Assembly (NCBI GenBank): GCA_964527535.1
Contig: CAZGPW010000007.1
Span: forward strand, 1 to 5,878
Direction of reading: 5' to 3'
DNA length: 5,878 nucleotides
Origin: JAQIBY01 sp964527535
GTDB taxonomy: Bacteria > Bacteroidota > Bacteroidia > Bacteroidales > ML635J-15
Position 1 is the first letter of the stretch; every line of letters starts with the position of its first letter. The translations under genes and the position numbers were made by a program. Positions 1-5,878 of the stretch are shown piece by piece. The notes under the pieces are model-generated. The model was not told the origin of the DNA. It ran no database searches and saw only the letters and a program-made list of their open reading frames with translations.

Positions 1-1
1 T

Positions 2-1735
2 AATAAGTACAATGAAGAAGGGTTTAGAGATGCCCGTATCCTTTATGATTCCATTCAGAAAAATGAAGAAAGCATTAACCTTGTTATTGGCATTGAAGAA
101 GGCAAAAAATATTATTTCCGTGACATCGACTGGGTTGGAAATACTAAATATACAGATGAACAGCTTTCAAGGGTACTCGCCATTGAAAAAGGAGACGTGT
201 ATAACCAGAAATTGCTTGATGAACAGTTAATGGGTGAGAATTCTGTGTTTTCATTGTATCAGGACAACGGTTATTTATTTTCAAACATCACCCCGGTGGA
301 AGTTAATATTGAAAAAGACTCCATTGACCTTGAGATGCAGGTATATGAAGGAAAACAAGCCCGCATCAACGAGGTTACAATAGACGGCAATACACGAACA
401 AATGACCATGTCATCATCAGGGAAATCCGTACCCGCCCGGAAGATTTGTACAAGCGATCAGATATTCAACGTACCATCAGGGAATTATCACAGCTCGGAT
501 ATTTTGACCCGGAAAAAATGAACGTCAATTTTGAACCCGATCCTGAAAAAGGCGTTGTGGATCTCGAATACATTGTTGAAGAAAAACCATCAGACCAGAT
601 TGAATTAAGTGGCGGCTATGGTGCCGGTATGATCGTGGGAACACTTGGATTAACATTTAATAATTTTTCTCTTCAAAATGTCTTTAACCCTCGTGCATAC
701 CGGCCATTACCGGCAGGAGACGGACAGCGCTTAAGCCTCCGCGCACAGGCAAGCGGGCCTTACTATCAGAATTACAGTTTTACCTTTGTTGAACCCTGGC
801 TGGGAGGCCGCAAACCAAACTCACTTTCTGTTTCCGTATACAATTCACGGCAAAAATATGGTTCAGATTCAGCGCGCCAGGAATTTATCGTGACAGGTGC
901 TTCTGCCGGTTTGGGACAACGCCTTGAATGGCCAGACGATTTTTTTACCCTTTACTCTCAGCTTGGGTATAAGCACTACAATATTCACCAGTGGTCAGGG
1001 TTTATTTATGATGACGGAACTTCCAACAACATCAATTTTACAGCTAACATTGCGCGTTCCAGCAGTGGTCCCAACCCAATATTCCCTACTCGTGGGAGTA
1101 AAATGGATCTGTCTCTTGAGCTTACACCACCTTTCTCCTTATTCAACAATAAGGATTACACTACCATGAATCCCCAGGAAAAATATAAATGGATAGAATA
1201 TCACAAATGGAAATTAAAAGCTGATTGGTACACTACACTCATGGGGTCGAAAGAAGGTGGTAGTCAGGCTCTGGTGCTCAGGTCTAAATTTGAGTTCGGA
1301 TTCCTGGCATATTACAACAGCGACATCGGCCCCTCTCCGTTTGAAGGATTTCAATTGGGCGGTGACGGGTTGTACGGATATAATCTGTATGGCAGGGAAA
1401 CCATCGGGCTGAGGGGATACAATAACAATTCACTGACCCCTTCATCCGGAGGTAATTTGTACAATAAGTTTAGTCTGGAATTGCGTTATCCGCTTTCTCT
1501 TAACCCGACAGCTACTTTTTACGGCCTGGCTTTCATTGAAGGAGGAAATGCGTGGAACGATTTTTCCAATTATAATCCCTTTGATATTAAGCGGTCAGCA
1601 GGGTTCGGCATCCGGGTTTACATGCCAATGATTGGGATGCTTGGTGTTGACTGGGGATATGGATTTGACGATATCGAAGGTAAAACCGGGGTGAACGGTT
1701 CACAATTCCATTTTGTTATTGGTCAGCAATTCTGA
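2..1735 (+). CDS. bamA: BamA, outer membrane protein assembly factor (Omp85 family), 5'-truncated by the window edge
   Basis: BamA is the central outer-membrane subunit of the BAM complex, which folds and inserts beta-barrel proteins. The frame is open from base 2, so the gene starts before the window; 577 residues are visible, and the N-terminus (signal peptide and first POTRA domains) is missing. A GTG at 197 is an internal codon (residue 66), not the start, because typical POTRA sequence continues upstream of it. Visible parts, numbered from base 2: the end of one POTRA (about 1-36), a POTRA with the core WVGNTKYT (about 38-115), and a last POTRA with TIDGNTRTND and LGYFDPEKMNV (about 118-195). 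The 16-strand barrel domain follows from about 200. It contains FPTRG (361-365), the lid-loop LRGY motif (470-473) that matches the family VRGF/VRGY, and a terminal strand ending in Phe, as barrel proteins do. The two skp-like genes downstream favour BamA over TamA or another Omp85 member. Confidence 0.95.
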   Translation, partial: NKYNEEGFRDARILYDSIQKNEESINLVIGIEEGKKYYFRDIDWVGNTKYTDEQLSRVLAIEKGDVYNQKLLDEQLMGENSVFSLYQDNGYLFSNITPVEVNIEKDSIDLEMQVYEGKQARINEVTIDGNTRTNDHVIIREIRTRPEDLYKRSDIQRTIRELSQLGYFDPEKMNVNFEPDPEKGVVDLEYIVEEKPSDQIELSGGYGAGMIVGTLGLTFNNFSLQNVFNPRAYRPLPAGDGQRLSLRAQASGPYYQNYSFTFVEPWLGGRKPNSLSVSVYNSRQKYGSDSARQEFIVTGASAGLGQRLEWPDDFFTLYSQLGYKHYNIHQWSGFIYDDGTSNNINFTANIARSSSGPNPIFPTRGSKMDLSLELTPPFSLFNNKDYTTMNPQEKYKWIEYHKWKLKADWYTTLMGSKEGGSQALVLRSKFEFGFLAYYNSDIGPSPFEGFQLGGDGLYGYNLYGRETIGLRGYNNNSLTPSSGGNLYNKFSLELRYPLSLNPTATFYGLAFIEGGNAWNDFSNYNPFDIKRSAGFGIRVYMPMIGMLGVDWGYGFDDIEGKTGVNGSQFHFVIGQQF

Positions 1736-1749
1736 TTGTGTTATCTTTG
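1719..1749 (+). promoter_or_regulatory. Predicted Bacteroidota promoter for the first skp gene
   Basis: TTG at 1719-1721 and TATCTTTG at 1742-1749 are separated by 20 bp. This fits the Bacteroidota housekeeping promoter (TTTG or TTG near -33, TAnnTTTG near -7). The upstream element lies inside the last codons of bamA. Transcription would start around 1755, giving a leader of about 40 bases before the ATG at 1798. No terminator is visible between bamA and this gene, so it may also be read from upstream. This is pattern matching only. Confidence 0.55.
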
Positions 1750-1797
1750 GTCCGTTATTTGTGTATAAATTTTCTGTAACTAAAAAATAGTGAAATT

Positions 1798-2310
1798 ATG
1801 AAAAAAATATGCCTGACAATTTTATTGCCTTTGCTTACTTTGGGTGTGTTTGCCCAAAAATATGCTTATGTGGATACAGATTATATCATGAACAATATTC
1901 CTTCCTATGAAACGGCTCAGCAACAACTCAATGAGCTTTCTGACCAATGGAAAAACGAAGTGGATGAAATGAGAAATGATATTGAGAAAATGTATGAAGA
2001 TTTTAAAGCTGAAAAAGTATTCCTGACAGATGAACTCAAAATGAAACGTGAAGAAGAAATCATTCAAAAAGAAAAAGAAATGCGGGAATTGCAGCAAAAG
2101 TATTTTGGCCGCGATGGCATGTTGTTTAAAAAACGAAAAGAACTGTTGAAACCCATTCAGGATGATATCTTCAATGCGGTAAAAGAAATTGCCCAGGAAG
2201 GAAATTATGCAGTTATTTTTGATACTGCCAATGCTGTAAACATGCTTTACACCGATCCTAAATACGATAAAAGTGATGATGTGCTTAGAAAACTTGGATA
2301 TAAAAATTAA
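1798..2310 (+). CDS. Skp/OmpH family periplasmic chaperone, first copy
   Basis: This 170-residue protein is a likely periplasmic holdase that binds unfolded outer-membrane proteins and delivers them to the BAM machinery. It has a signal peptide with a lysine-rich N-terminus, a hydrophobic core of about residues 5-17, and probable cleavage after VFA at 19. The mature protein opens with KYAYVDTDYIM, the first strand of the Skp body. A long, highly charged stretch (about 36-115, rich in Glu, Lys and Met) is predicted coiled coil and forms the tentacle. The chain then returns to the body through LLKPIQDDI (116-124) and YAVIFD (137-142). The tail, with YTDPKYDKSDDVL and a final LGY, is a form seen in Bacteroidota OmpH proteins. 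The length is normal for Skp (about 160-180). The ATG at 1798 is the first that includes the whole signal peptide; the bases before it are A-rich with no Shine-Dalgarno motif. It differs clearly in sequence from the second copy, so this is an old duplication. Confidence 0.92.
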   Translation: MKKICLTILLPLLTLGVFAQKYAYVDTDYIMNNIPSYETAQQQLNELSDQWKNEVDEMRNDIEKMYEDFKAEKVFLTDELKMKREEEIIQKEKEMRELQQKYFGRDGMLFKKRKELLKPIQDDIFNAVKEIAQEGNYAVIFDTANAVNMLYTDPKYDKSDDVLRKLGYKN

Positions 2311-2324
2311 AAAATCTATTTTTG
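2294..2324 (+). promoter_or_regulatory. Predicted Bacteroidota promoter for the second skp gene
   Basis: TTG at 2294-2296 and TATTTTTG at 2317-2324 are separated by 20 bp, the same spacing as in the promoter before the first skp copy. The upstream element lies in the last codons of the first copy and the -7 box in the short intergenic gap. The predicted transcription start is near 2331, about 18 bases before the ATG at 2349. The box overlaps a TTG codon at 2322 that could be mistaken for a start of this gene. Confidence 0.55.
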
Positions 2325-2348
2325 TTAATCATTAAAAAAGTAAATATT

Positions 2349-2864
2349 ATGATGAAAAAAATCACATTAATTGCAGCTATATTCCTTATTACAGGTACTG
2401 CTGCCAATAGTTTTGCACAAAAAGTAAAACTAGGATACGTTAGGGTAGAAGCCATTTTTACCGAAATGCCGGAACGGGCACAGGCGGAACAGGAAATCAC
2501 TGAGTACTCAAAACAATTGGAAAATCAGTTGCAAACCATGAACGCTGAGTTTGAAAAGAAATACCAGGAGTACGAGGAAAATTATGAATCATGGGGTACA
2601 TCTGTAAGAAAAGACAAAGAGCTTGACATCCAAAACCTGCAACAACGCATTCAGGGATTCCAGCAAAGTGCCCAAACAGACCTGCAGGAAAAAGAACAGG
2701 AATTATTGCAACCCATCTACGACAAAATCAGAAAAGCCATCAAAAAAGTGGGTGATGATGAAGGTTATAGCTATATATACGATAACTCGATGTTGCTTTA
2801 TAAGTCTGATGACAGCGAAGACCTTACTGAAAAAGTCAAGGCACAGTTAAATTTGGTAGAATAA
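2349..2864 (+). CDS. Skp/OmpH family periplasmic chaperone, second copy
   Basis: This 171-residue paralogue of the preceding gene is likewise a likely periplasmic chaperone for outer-membrane proteins. It has a signal peptide with an MMKK start, a hydrophobic core of about residues 6-16, and probable cleavage after SFA at 23. The body strand KLGYVRVEAIFTEMPE (27-42) follows, then a long charged, Gln/Glu-rich coiled-coil stretch (about 44-118). The return is through LLQPIYDKI (119-127), followed by YSYIYD (140-145) and a short acidic tail. It lacks the longer LGY tail of the first copy. Two adjacent ATG codons (2349 and 2352) are possible starts. The in-frame TTG at 2322 is unlikely, because it puts a non-signal extension in front of the signal peptide and falls inside the predicted -7 promoter box. 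The gap to the first copy is 38 bases. Tandem OmpH genes after bamA are common in Bacteroidota; whether the two copies have different clients cannot be told from sequence. Confidence 0.9.
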   Translation: MMKKITLIAAIFLITGTAANSFAQKVKLGYVRVEAIFTEMPERAQAEQEITEYSKQLENQLQTMNAEFEKKYQEYEENYESWGTSVRKDKELDIQNLQQRIQGFQQSAQTDLQEKEQELLQPIYDKIRKAIKKVGDDEGYSYIYDNSMLLYKSDDSEDLTEKVKAQLNLVE

Positions 2865-2885
2865 TTATCAGAATTTTTTATTGTT

Positions 2886-2916
2886 AAGACCATCTTTTTT
2901 GATGGTCTTTTTTTTT
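2886..2916 (+). terminator. Strong intrinsic (Rho-independent) terminator after the second skp gene
   Basis: A perfect 9-bp stem, AAGACCATC at 2886-2894 pairing with GATGGTCTT at 2901-2909, encloses a six-T loop and is followed by seven further T (2910-2916). It lies 22 bases after the stop of the second skp gene. The stem is nearly symmetrical with A at its foot and T after it, but the only gene it clearly ends is the upstream one on the + strand. It separates the bamA-skp-skp unit from murI. Confidence 0.88.
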
Positions 2917-2927
2917 ATTTTTACGCT

Positions 2928-3731
2928 ATGCTTAATTCTGACAACAGCATTGGTGTTTTTGATTCCGGCCTTGGTGGCTTGTCCGTATGGAAATACGTTG
3001 CTGAATTTCTTCCGCGTGAATCTTTTATCTATTTTGGTGATAGTAAACATGCCCCTTACGGAAACAAATCCAAAGCATTTATTACAGAACGCTGTCATCA
3101 CATCACCAGGTTTCTGCTGGATCAAAACGTCAAATTAATCATTGTGGCATGCAATACCGCAACCGCTGCTGCTATTGAATCCCTGAGGAAAACATTTTCA
3201 AACATCCATTTTGTTGGAATGGAACCTGCTGTAAAACCGGCCAGCCTGCTTTCAAAAACTGGTAACATTGGTGTTCTGGCTACACATGGGACATTCAAAG
3301 GAGAACTGTTTAAACGCAATCAGGAGAAATACAATCCGTATATAAAAATTCATTACAAAGAAGGAAGTGGCCTTGTTGAACTGGCCGAGAAAGGAAAAGT
3401 GTTTTCTGTTGAATCAGAAAAGTTGCTTAGAAAATATATAGAGCCTCTGATGGATAACAAGGTTGACCAACTGGTGTTAGGGTGTACTCATTATCCACTT
3501 TTTATTCCTGTTATTGAAAAAATCACAAAAGGGTCAATGAACATCCTTCATCCTGCTGATGCCATAGCAAAGCGAACAAAAGACCTGCTCATGCAGCACC
3601 GGATTTTACAAACCCGTGAAGACCATGGCAAAAACATTTTTTACAGCAATGGGAAAACCCTCGTTATGCTTGATATCATTAAACAACTCGACATTAAAGC
3701 AGAACCTCAAATTTTTTCAGTAGATTATTAA
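2928..3731 (+). CDS. murI: Glutamate racemase MurI
   Basis: MurI is a cytoplasmic, cofactor-independent racemase that converts L-glutamate to D-glutamate for the peptidoglycan stem peptide, where MurD adds it. At 267 residues it is normal for the family. The expected active-site parts are all present. IGVFDSGLGGLSV carries Asp12 and Ser13; FGDSKHAPYG lies at 36-45; VACNTATAAA carries the first catalytic Cys75; VGMEPAVKP lies at 97-104; LGCTHYPLF carries the second catalytic Cys186 and His188. The sequence therefore looks functional. The ATG at 2928 places the glycine-rich motif eight residues from the N-terminus, as in relatives, and no later ATG would keep the motif. This start is only 11 bases beyond the T-tract of the preceding terminator and has no Shine-Dalgarno motif. 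A weak TATTTTTA box at 2916-2923 is too close for a normal leader. MurI following tandem ompH genes is a conserved Bacteroidota arrangement. Confidence 0.96.
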   Translation: MLNSDNSIGVFDSGLGGLSVWKYVAEFLPRESFIYFGDSKHAPYGNKSKAFITERCHHITRFLLDQNVKLIIVACNTATAAAIESLRKTFSNIHFVGMEPAVKPASLLSKTGNIGVLATHGTFKGELFKRNQEKYNPYIKIHYKEGSGLVELAEKGKVFSVESEKLLRKYIEPLMDNKVDQLVLGCTHYPLFIPVIEKITKGSMNILHPADAIAKRTKDLLMQHRILQTREDHGKNIFYSNGKTLVMLDIIKQLDIKAEPQIFSVDY

Positions 3732-3741
3732 AAATTATTCG

Positions 3742-3749
3742 TATATTTG
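3742..3749 (+). promoter_or_regulatory. Predicted -7 promoter box upstream of the LytTR regulator
   Basis: TATATTTG is an exact match to the Bacteroidota -7 consensus TAnnTTTG. It lies in the 43-base gap after murI, 25 bases before the regulator's ATG, so a start near 3755 would give a leader of about 20 bases. No TTG is found at the expected distance upstream; the nearest candidate is a T-rich run at 3712-3717. The promoter may therefore be weak or activator-dependent. No terminator was seen after murI. Confidence 0.45.
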
Positions 3750-3774
3750 TTATTGAAATTAAGGTATTTTTTCC

Positions 3775-4503
3775 ATGATAAATTGTGTTGTAATTGATGA
3801 TGATGCTATTGTTCGCAAGCTGATTGAAGAGTTTATCCGGAAGACAAAACAATTAAATCTGTTGGGTTCTTTTGAAAATCCCGTCATTGCCCTAAGCGAA
3901 CTGTCTCATTCAGATGATGTGGATGTTATTTTTCTTGATGTGGAAATGCCGGAAATGTCAGGCCTGGAATTGCTTGAAAATCTGAGAAAAAACCCTCATG
4001 TCATCATCATCAGCGGCAAGGATAAATATGCCATCAAAGCTTTTGACTATAATGTGTCGGATTATTTGCTTAAGCCAGTTTCATACAGCCGTTTTTACAA
4101 AGCTGTGGAACGCACCATTGCGGATATAAAAAAATCTTCAAAAGACGCAGATTGCAATGAAACTGAAAACCCTGCAAATAAATCTTTATTCATAAAGGAA
4201 AATTCTAAACTCATTAAATTGCATGTTAGTGATATTTATTTCATTGAGGCTCAGGAAAACTATGTCTCCATTCAAACCTACGATAAAAGGTATCTGATTC
4301 ATTTCACGATGAAAGCCATGCACCCAAAATTGCCACAGGATATTTTTGTCAGAACCCACCGGTCGTATATCATTAACATCAATCATATCAACACCATTAT
4401 TGGAAATATGATTTCTATGGAATTAAAACAAGGCAAAAAAGACATCCCCGTCGGGAAATCCTACAAACAAGACCTTCTGAACCACTTAAATCTCATTAAT
4501 TAA
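3775..4503 (+). CDS. LytTR-family response regulator (LytR/AlgR type)
   Basis: This 242-residue two-component transcription factor has an N-terminal receiver domain (about 1-118). It shows the acidic pocket IDDD (7-10), the phospho-acceptor Asp55 in FLDVEMPEMSG, the switch Ser80 in IIISGK, and the conserved Lys100-Pro101 in YLLKPVS. A hydrophilic linker (about 118-136) leads to a LytTR DNA-binding domain (about 138-240), with LFIKENSKLIKL, IYFIEAQENYVSI, FVRTHRSYIIN and IPVGKSYKQDL as the recognisable family segments. All phosphorylation residues are intact, so activation by a histidine kinase is expected, but none is encoded in the window. LytTR regulators in Bacteroidota usually pair with a LytS-like membrane kinase, often adjacent, so this one is an orphan as far as can be seen. 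Its target is unknown. The stop codon is one base before the aminotransferase start, which suggests co-expression. The ATG at 3775 gives a receiver domain of normal length. Confidence 0.93.
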   Translation: MINCVVIDDDAIVRKLIEEFIRKTKQLNLLGSFENPVIALSELSHSDDVDVIFLDVEMPEMSGLELLENLRKNPHVIIISGKDKYAIKAFDYNVSDYLLKPVSYSRFYKAVERTIADIKKSSKDADCNETENPANKSLFIKENSKLIKLHVSDIYFIEAQENYVSIQTYDKRYLIHFTMKAMHPKLPQDIFVRTHRSYIININHINTIIGNMISMELKQGKKDIPVGKSYKQDLLNHLNLIN

Positions 4504-4504
4504 C

Positions 4505-5701
4505 ATGCAACGTTCTGCGATGAAGCATCGTTTCAAACAACGGATAGGACAAACATCCGAAAAACCCATGATGTTCAGTGCAAGCAAAGCCAAAGGCATT
4601 TATATCTATGATGAACACGGGAATCCTTTTATTGATTTGGTGTCCGGAGTGTCCGTTTGCAACCTTGGCCACCAGCACCCCGACATTGTAAAAGCCGTTA
4701 AAGAACAGATTGACAAACACATGCACCTGATGGTATATGGTGAATTCATACAACCTGTGCAGGTGGAACTGGCAGACCTGCTGGTTAAACAACTCCACAA
4801 TTCATTAAACTCAGTTTATTACGTAAACAGCGGCTCGGAAGCCATTGAAGGAGCCATGAAACTTGCAAAGCGGTACACCGGACGGCATCATATTGTTGCC
4901 TGCAAACATGCTTATCATGGAAGCTCACAGGGAGCTTTGTCCTTACTGGGTGACGAATCTTTCAAACAAAATTTCAGGCCGCTGTTGCCCGGTATCGACT
5001 TTATCCGGTTTAACAACCCGGAGGATTTTGATACAATCACAACGCAAACCGCAGCGGTGGTCATTGAACCCATACAGGCCGAAGCCGGCATTCACATCCC
5101 CGATGATGACTACCTTGCAGCCCTGAAACAACGCTGCCGGGATGTGGGAGCATTATTGATTTTTGATGAAGTGCAAACCGGTTTTGGACGTACAGGAAAA
5201 CTGTTTGCGCACATGCATTATAATGTGGTGCCGGATATCTTATGCATTGCAAAAGCTTTTGGCGGAGGCATGCCCCTCGGTGCCTTTATTGCTGACAAAT
5301 CCATCCTGGATGTCTTTACCAAAAATCCCATGCTCGGACACATTACTACTTTTGGAGGGCATCCTGTATCATGCGCTGCTGCCCTGGCTAACCTGAAAGT
5401 GTTGATGAGAGATAAACTGGTGGAGCAGGTTGACGCTAAAGCCAGCTTGTATTTTGACCTGCTAAAACACCAGCGCATCAAAAAAGTCTGGGGCAAAGGC
5501 CTTTTTATTGGCATTGAAATGGAATCCGCCGAAAAAGCTGCCCGTGTGATGGAAATCGGCGCCACAACAGGTGGCTTTATCACCGATTTGTTTTTATTTA
5601 AACCCGATGCTTTCCGGATAGGTGCTCCGCTCATCATCACAGAATCCCAAATACGGGAATCTGTTAGGCTGATTTTAAAAACACTGGATAAACTGAATTA
5701 A
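4505..5701 (+). CDS. Class III PLP-dependent aminotransferase (acetylornithine/ornithine aminotransferase-like), substrate unassigned
   Basis: This cytoplasmic, fold-type I PLP enzyme of 398 residues is normal in length for class III transaminases. It has VNSGSEAIEGAMKLAKRY (107-124, cofactor phosphate binding and the subunit interface), KHAYHGSSQG (134-143), VVIEPIQAEAG (185-195) and IFDEVQTGFGRTG (219-231), where Asp221 should contact the PLP pyridine nitrogen. The Schiff-base Lys250 sits in IAKAFGGGMPLG. TTFGGHPVSCAAA (281-293) and FRIGAPLII (370-378) complete the set; Arg371 is the likely substrate-carboxylate ligand. The overall pattern resembles proteins usually annotated only as aspartate aminotransferase family in Bacteroidota. 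The sequence does not tell acetylornithine, ornithine, 4-aminobutyrate or another omega-amine donor apart, and no biosynthetic neighbour helps. The start at 4505 is one base after the regulator's stop, consistent with translational coupling; an in-frame ATG at 4520 (residue 6) is an equally plausible start. No terminator is visible after the stop. Confidence 0.9.
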   Translation: MQRSAMKHRFKQRIGQTSEKPMMFSASKAKGIYIYDEHGNPFIDLVSGVSVCNLGHQHPDIVKAVKEQIDKHMHLMVYGEFIQPVQVELADLLVKQLHNSLNSVYYVNSGSEAIEGAMKLAKRYTGRHHIVACKHAYHGSSQGALSLLGDESFKQNFRPLLPGIDFIRFNNPEDFDTITTQTAAVVIEPIQAEAGIHIPDDDYLAALKQRCRDVGALLIFDEVQTGFGRTGKLFAHMHYNVVPDILCIAKAFGGGMPLGAFIADKSILDVFTKNPMLGHITTFGGHPVSCAAALANLKVLMRDKLVEQVDAKASLYFDLLKHQRIKKVWGKGLFIGIEMESAEKAARVMEIGATTGGFITDLFLFKPDAFRIGAPLIITESQIRESVRLILKTLDKLN

Positions 5702-5807
5702 AGTAATTGCTATTGTTTCGTTATAATCTCTCATATAACTCTTTTTCAATACGCTTATTGTAAGCAAGTTGGCTAATAATCCTAAATCTAAAAAAGAATT
5801 GAATAAC
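5702..5807. other. AT-rich intergenic stretch after the aminotransferase gene
   Basis: This stretch is visibly richer in A and T than the genes before it. It has no T-tract terminator; the only hairpin seen is GCTTA-TTG-TAAGC at 5753-5765, a 5-bp stem too weak to call. No tRNA or other RNA gene was recognised. Its only possible coding content is the C-terminal half of the doubtful minus-strand frame. Confidence 0.5.
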
Positions 5808-5852
5808 GAACATTAGAACAATAGAATATCGAATGATGAACCACTTTTTCAT
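5721..5852 (-). CDS. Doubtful 43-residue minus-strand reading frame, possible small membrane protein or gene remnant
   Basis: On the minus strand an ATG (5850-5852) opens 43 codons ending in TAA at 5721-5723, convergent with the aminotransferase gene and 19 bases from it. The first part is hydrophobic (about residues 4-22, MKKWFIIRYS then IVLMFVIQFF) and could be one membrane helix. The second part, ending YNKRIEKELYERL, is charged and helix-like, resembling the tail of a real protein. However, the hydrophobic half is read through the left arm and spacer of the inverted repeat, whose TTC/ATT units give Phe and Ile in any case. An in-frame TGA lies immediately upstream of the ATG. No ribosome-binding site or promoter is visible and I recognise no family. 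It may be a chance frame, or the 3' remnant of an older gene interrupted by the repeat. Confidence 0.2.
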   Translation of the reverse strand: MKKWFIIRYSIVLMFVIQFFFRFRIISQLAYNKRIEKELYERL

Positions 5853-5877
5853 TCATAATTCGATTGTTCTGATGTTC
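5808..5877. repeat. Imperfect inverted repeat made of GAA-led units, reaching the window edge
   Basis: The left arm (5808-5836) and right arm (5849-5877) are reverse complements over 29 bases, with five differences and a 12-base spacer. Blocks GAACAT, AGAACAAT, GAAT and GAATGA match exactly. Within the arms, GAA recurs about every 7-8 bases (5808, 5816, 5824, 5831, 5838; also 5796 and 5801 to the left), and on the other strand TTC ends at 5877, 5869, 5861, 5854 and 5850. There is no T-tract, so it is not a typical terminator. It looks like the short AT-rich palindromic intergenic repeats found in many Bacteroidota genomes, or like a cluster of binding sites. The element may continue beyond the window. 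Confidence 0.7.
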
Positions 5878-5878
5878 A

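Noticed and set aside
197..199. GTG as a start for a shorter Omp85 protein
   Set aside because: The same frame is open to the window edge and encodes typical POTRA residues upstream, so this is an internal valine codon.
12..230. 72-codon + strand frame at the left edge
   Set aside because: It is a shadow of bamA: the frame starting at base 2 gives good POTRA sequence over the same bases and runs uninterrupted into the barrel.
2322..2348. TTG start giving a nine-residue extension to the second skp gene
   Set aside because: The extension would precede a normal signal peptide and its first codon lies in the predicted -7 promoter box.
2881..3138. 85-codon + strand frame with a hydrophobic N-terminus overlapping murI
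   Set aside because: The hydrophobic part comes from translating the terminator T-tracts, and the rest is murI in another frame.
4496..4798. 100-codon minus-strand frame over the start of the aminotransferase gene
   Set aside because: Its His/Phe/Val-rich composition follows from reading the conserved sense strand backwards; no family or start signal is seen.
5218..5640. 140-codon minus-strand frame inside the aminotransferase gene
   Set aside because: It lies wholly opposite a well-conserved catalytic domain, has no recognisable motif, and is the kind of long antisense frame that codon bias produces.
5753..5765. Small hairpin GCTTA-TTG-TAAGC as a terminator for the aminotransferase gene
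   Set aside because: It has only five base pairs and no T-tract follows on either strand.
5796..5878. CRISPR array or transposon end
   Set aside because: The repeat units are 7-8 bases with no regular spacers, and no transposase or target-site duplication is visible in the window.

Overview
The window looks like chromosomal DNA from a member of the Bacteroidota (Bacteroidetes), probably a non-model or metagenome-derived one. Three things point there. The gene order bamA - ompH/skp - ompH/skp - murI is a familiar neighbourhood in that phylum. The intergenic promoters match the Bacteroidota type (TTG, about 20 bp, TAnnTTTG) rather than E. coli -35/-10 boxes. Starts are preceded by A/T-rich sequence without clear Shine-Dalgarno motifs. 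All confident genes lie on the + strand and the window is densely coding up to 5701.

Region 1 (2-2864) is an outer-membrane-protein assembly block. It holds the C-terminal two thirds of BamA (the gene starts before the window) and two consecutive, divergent Skp/OmpH periplasmic chaperones. Each skp gene has its own good promoter match, whose -33 element lies inside the end of the preceding gene. A strong intrinsic terminator (2886-2916) closes the block. BamA folds and inserts beta-barrel proteins; Skp-type chaperones hold the unfolded barrels in the periplasm on their way to it.

Region 2 (2928-3731) is murI, glutamate racemase, with all four expected catalytic residues. It begins only 11 bases after the terminator T-tract, so its own promoter or readthrough must be squeezed into very little DNA. 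It supplies D-glutamate for peptidoglycan, so regions 1 and 2 together form a cell-envelope cluster.

Region 3 (3775-5701) is a probable two-gene operon: a LytTR-type response regulator without a histidine kinase in view, and, one base after its stop codon, a class III PLP-dependent aminotransferase of unassigned substrate. A perfect TAnnTTTG box lies in front of the regulator.

Region 4 (5702-5878) is AT-rich and has no confident gene. It holds an imperfect inverted repeat built from GAA-led units spaced 7-8 bases apart (arms 5808-5836 and 5849-5877), and a doubtful 43-codon minus-strand reading frame that runs through the left arm of the repeat. This edge is the least ordinary part of the window. 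I see no CRISPR array, tRNA, rRNA, insertion sequence or defence system, and most of the window is conserved housekeeping content.
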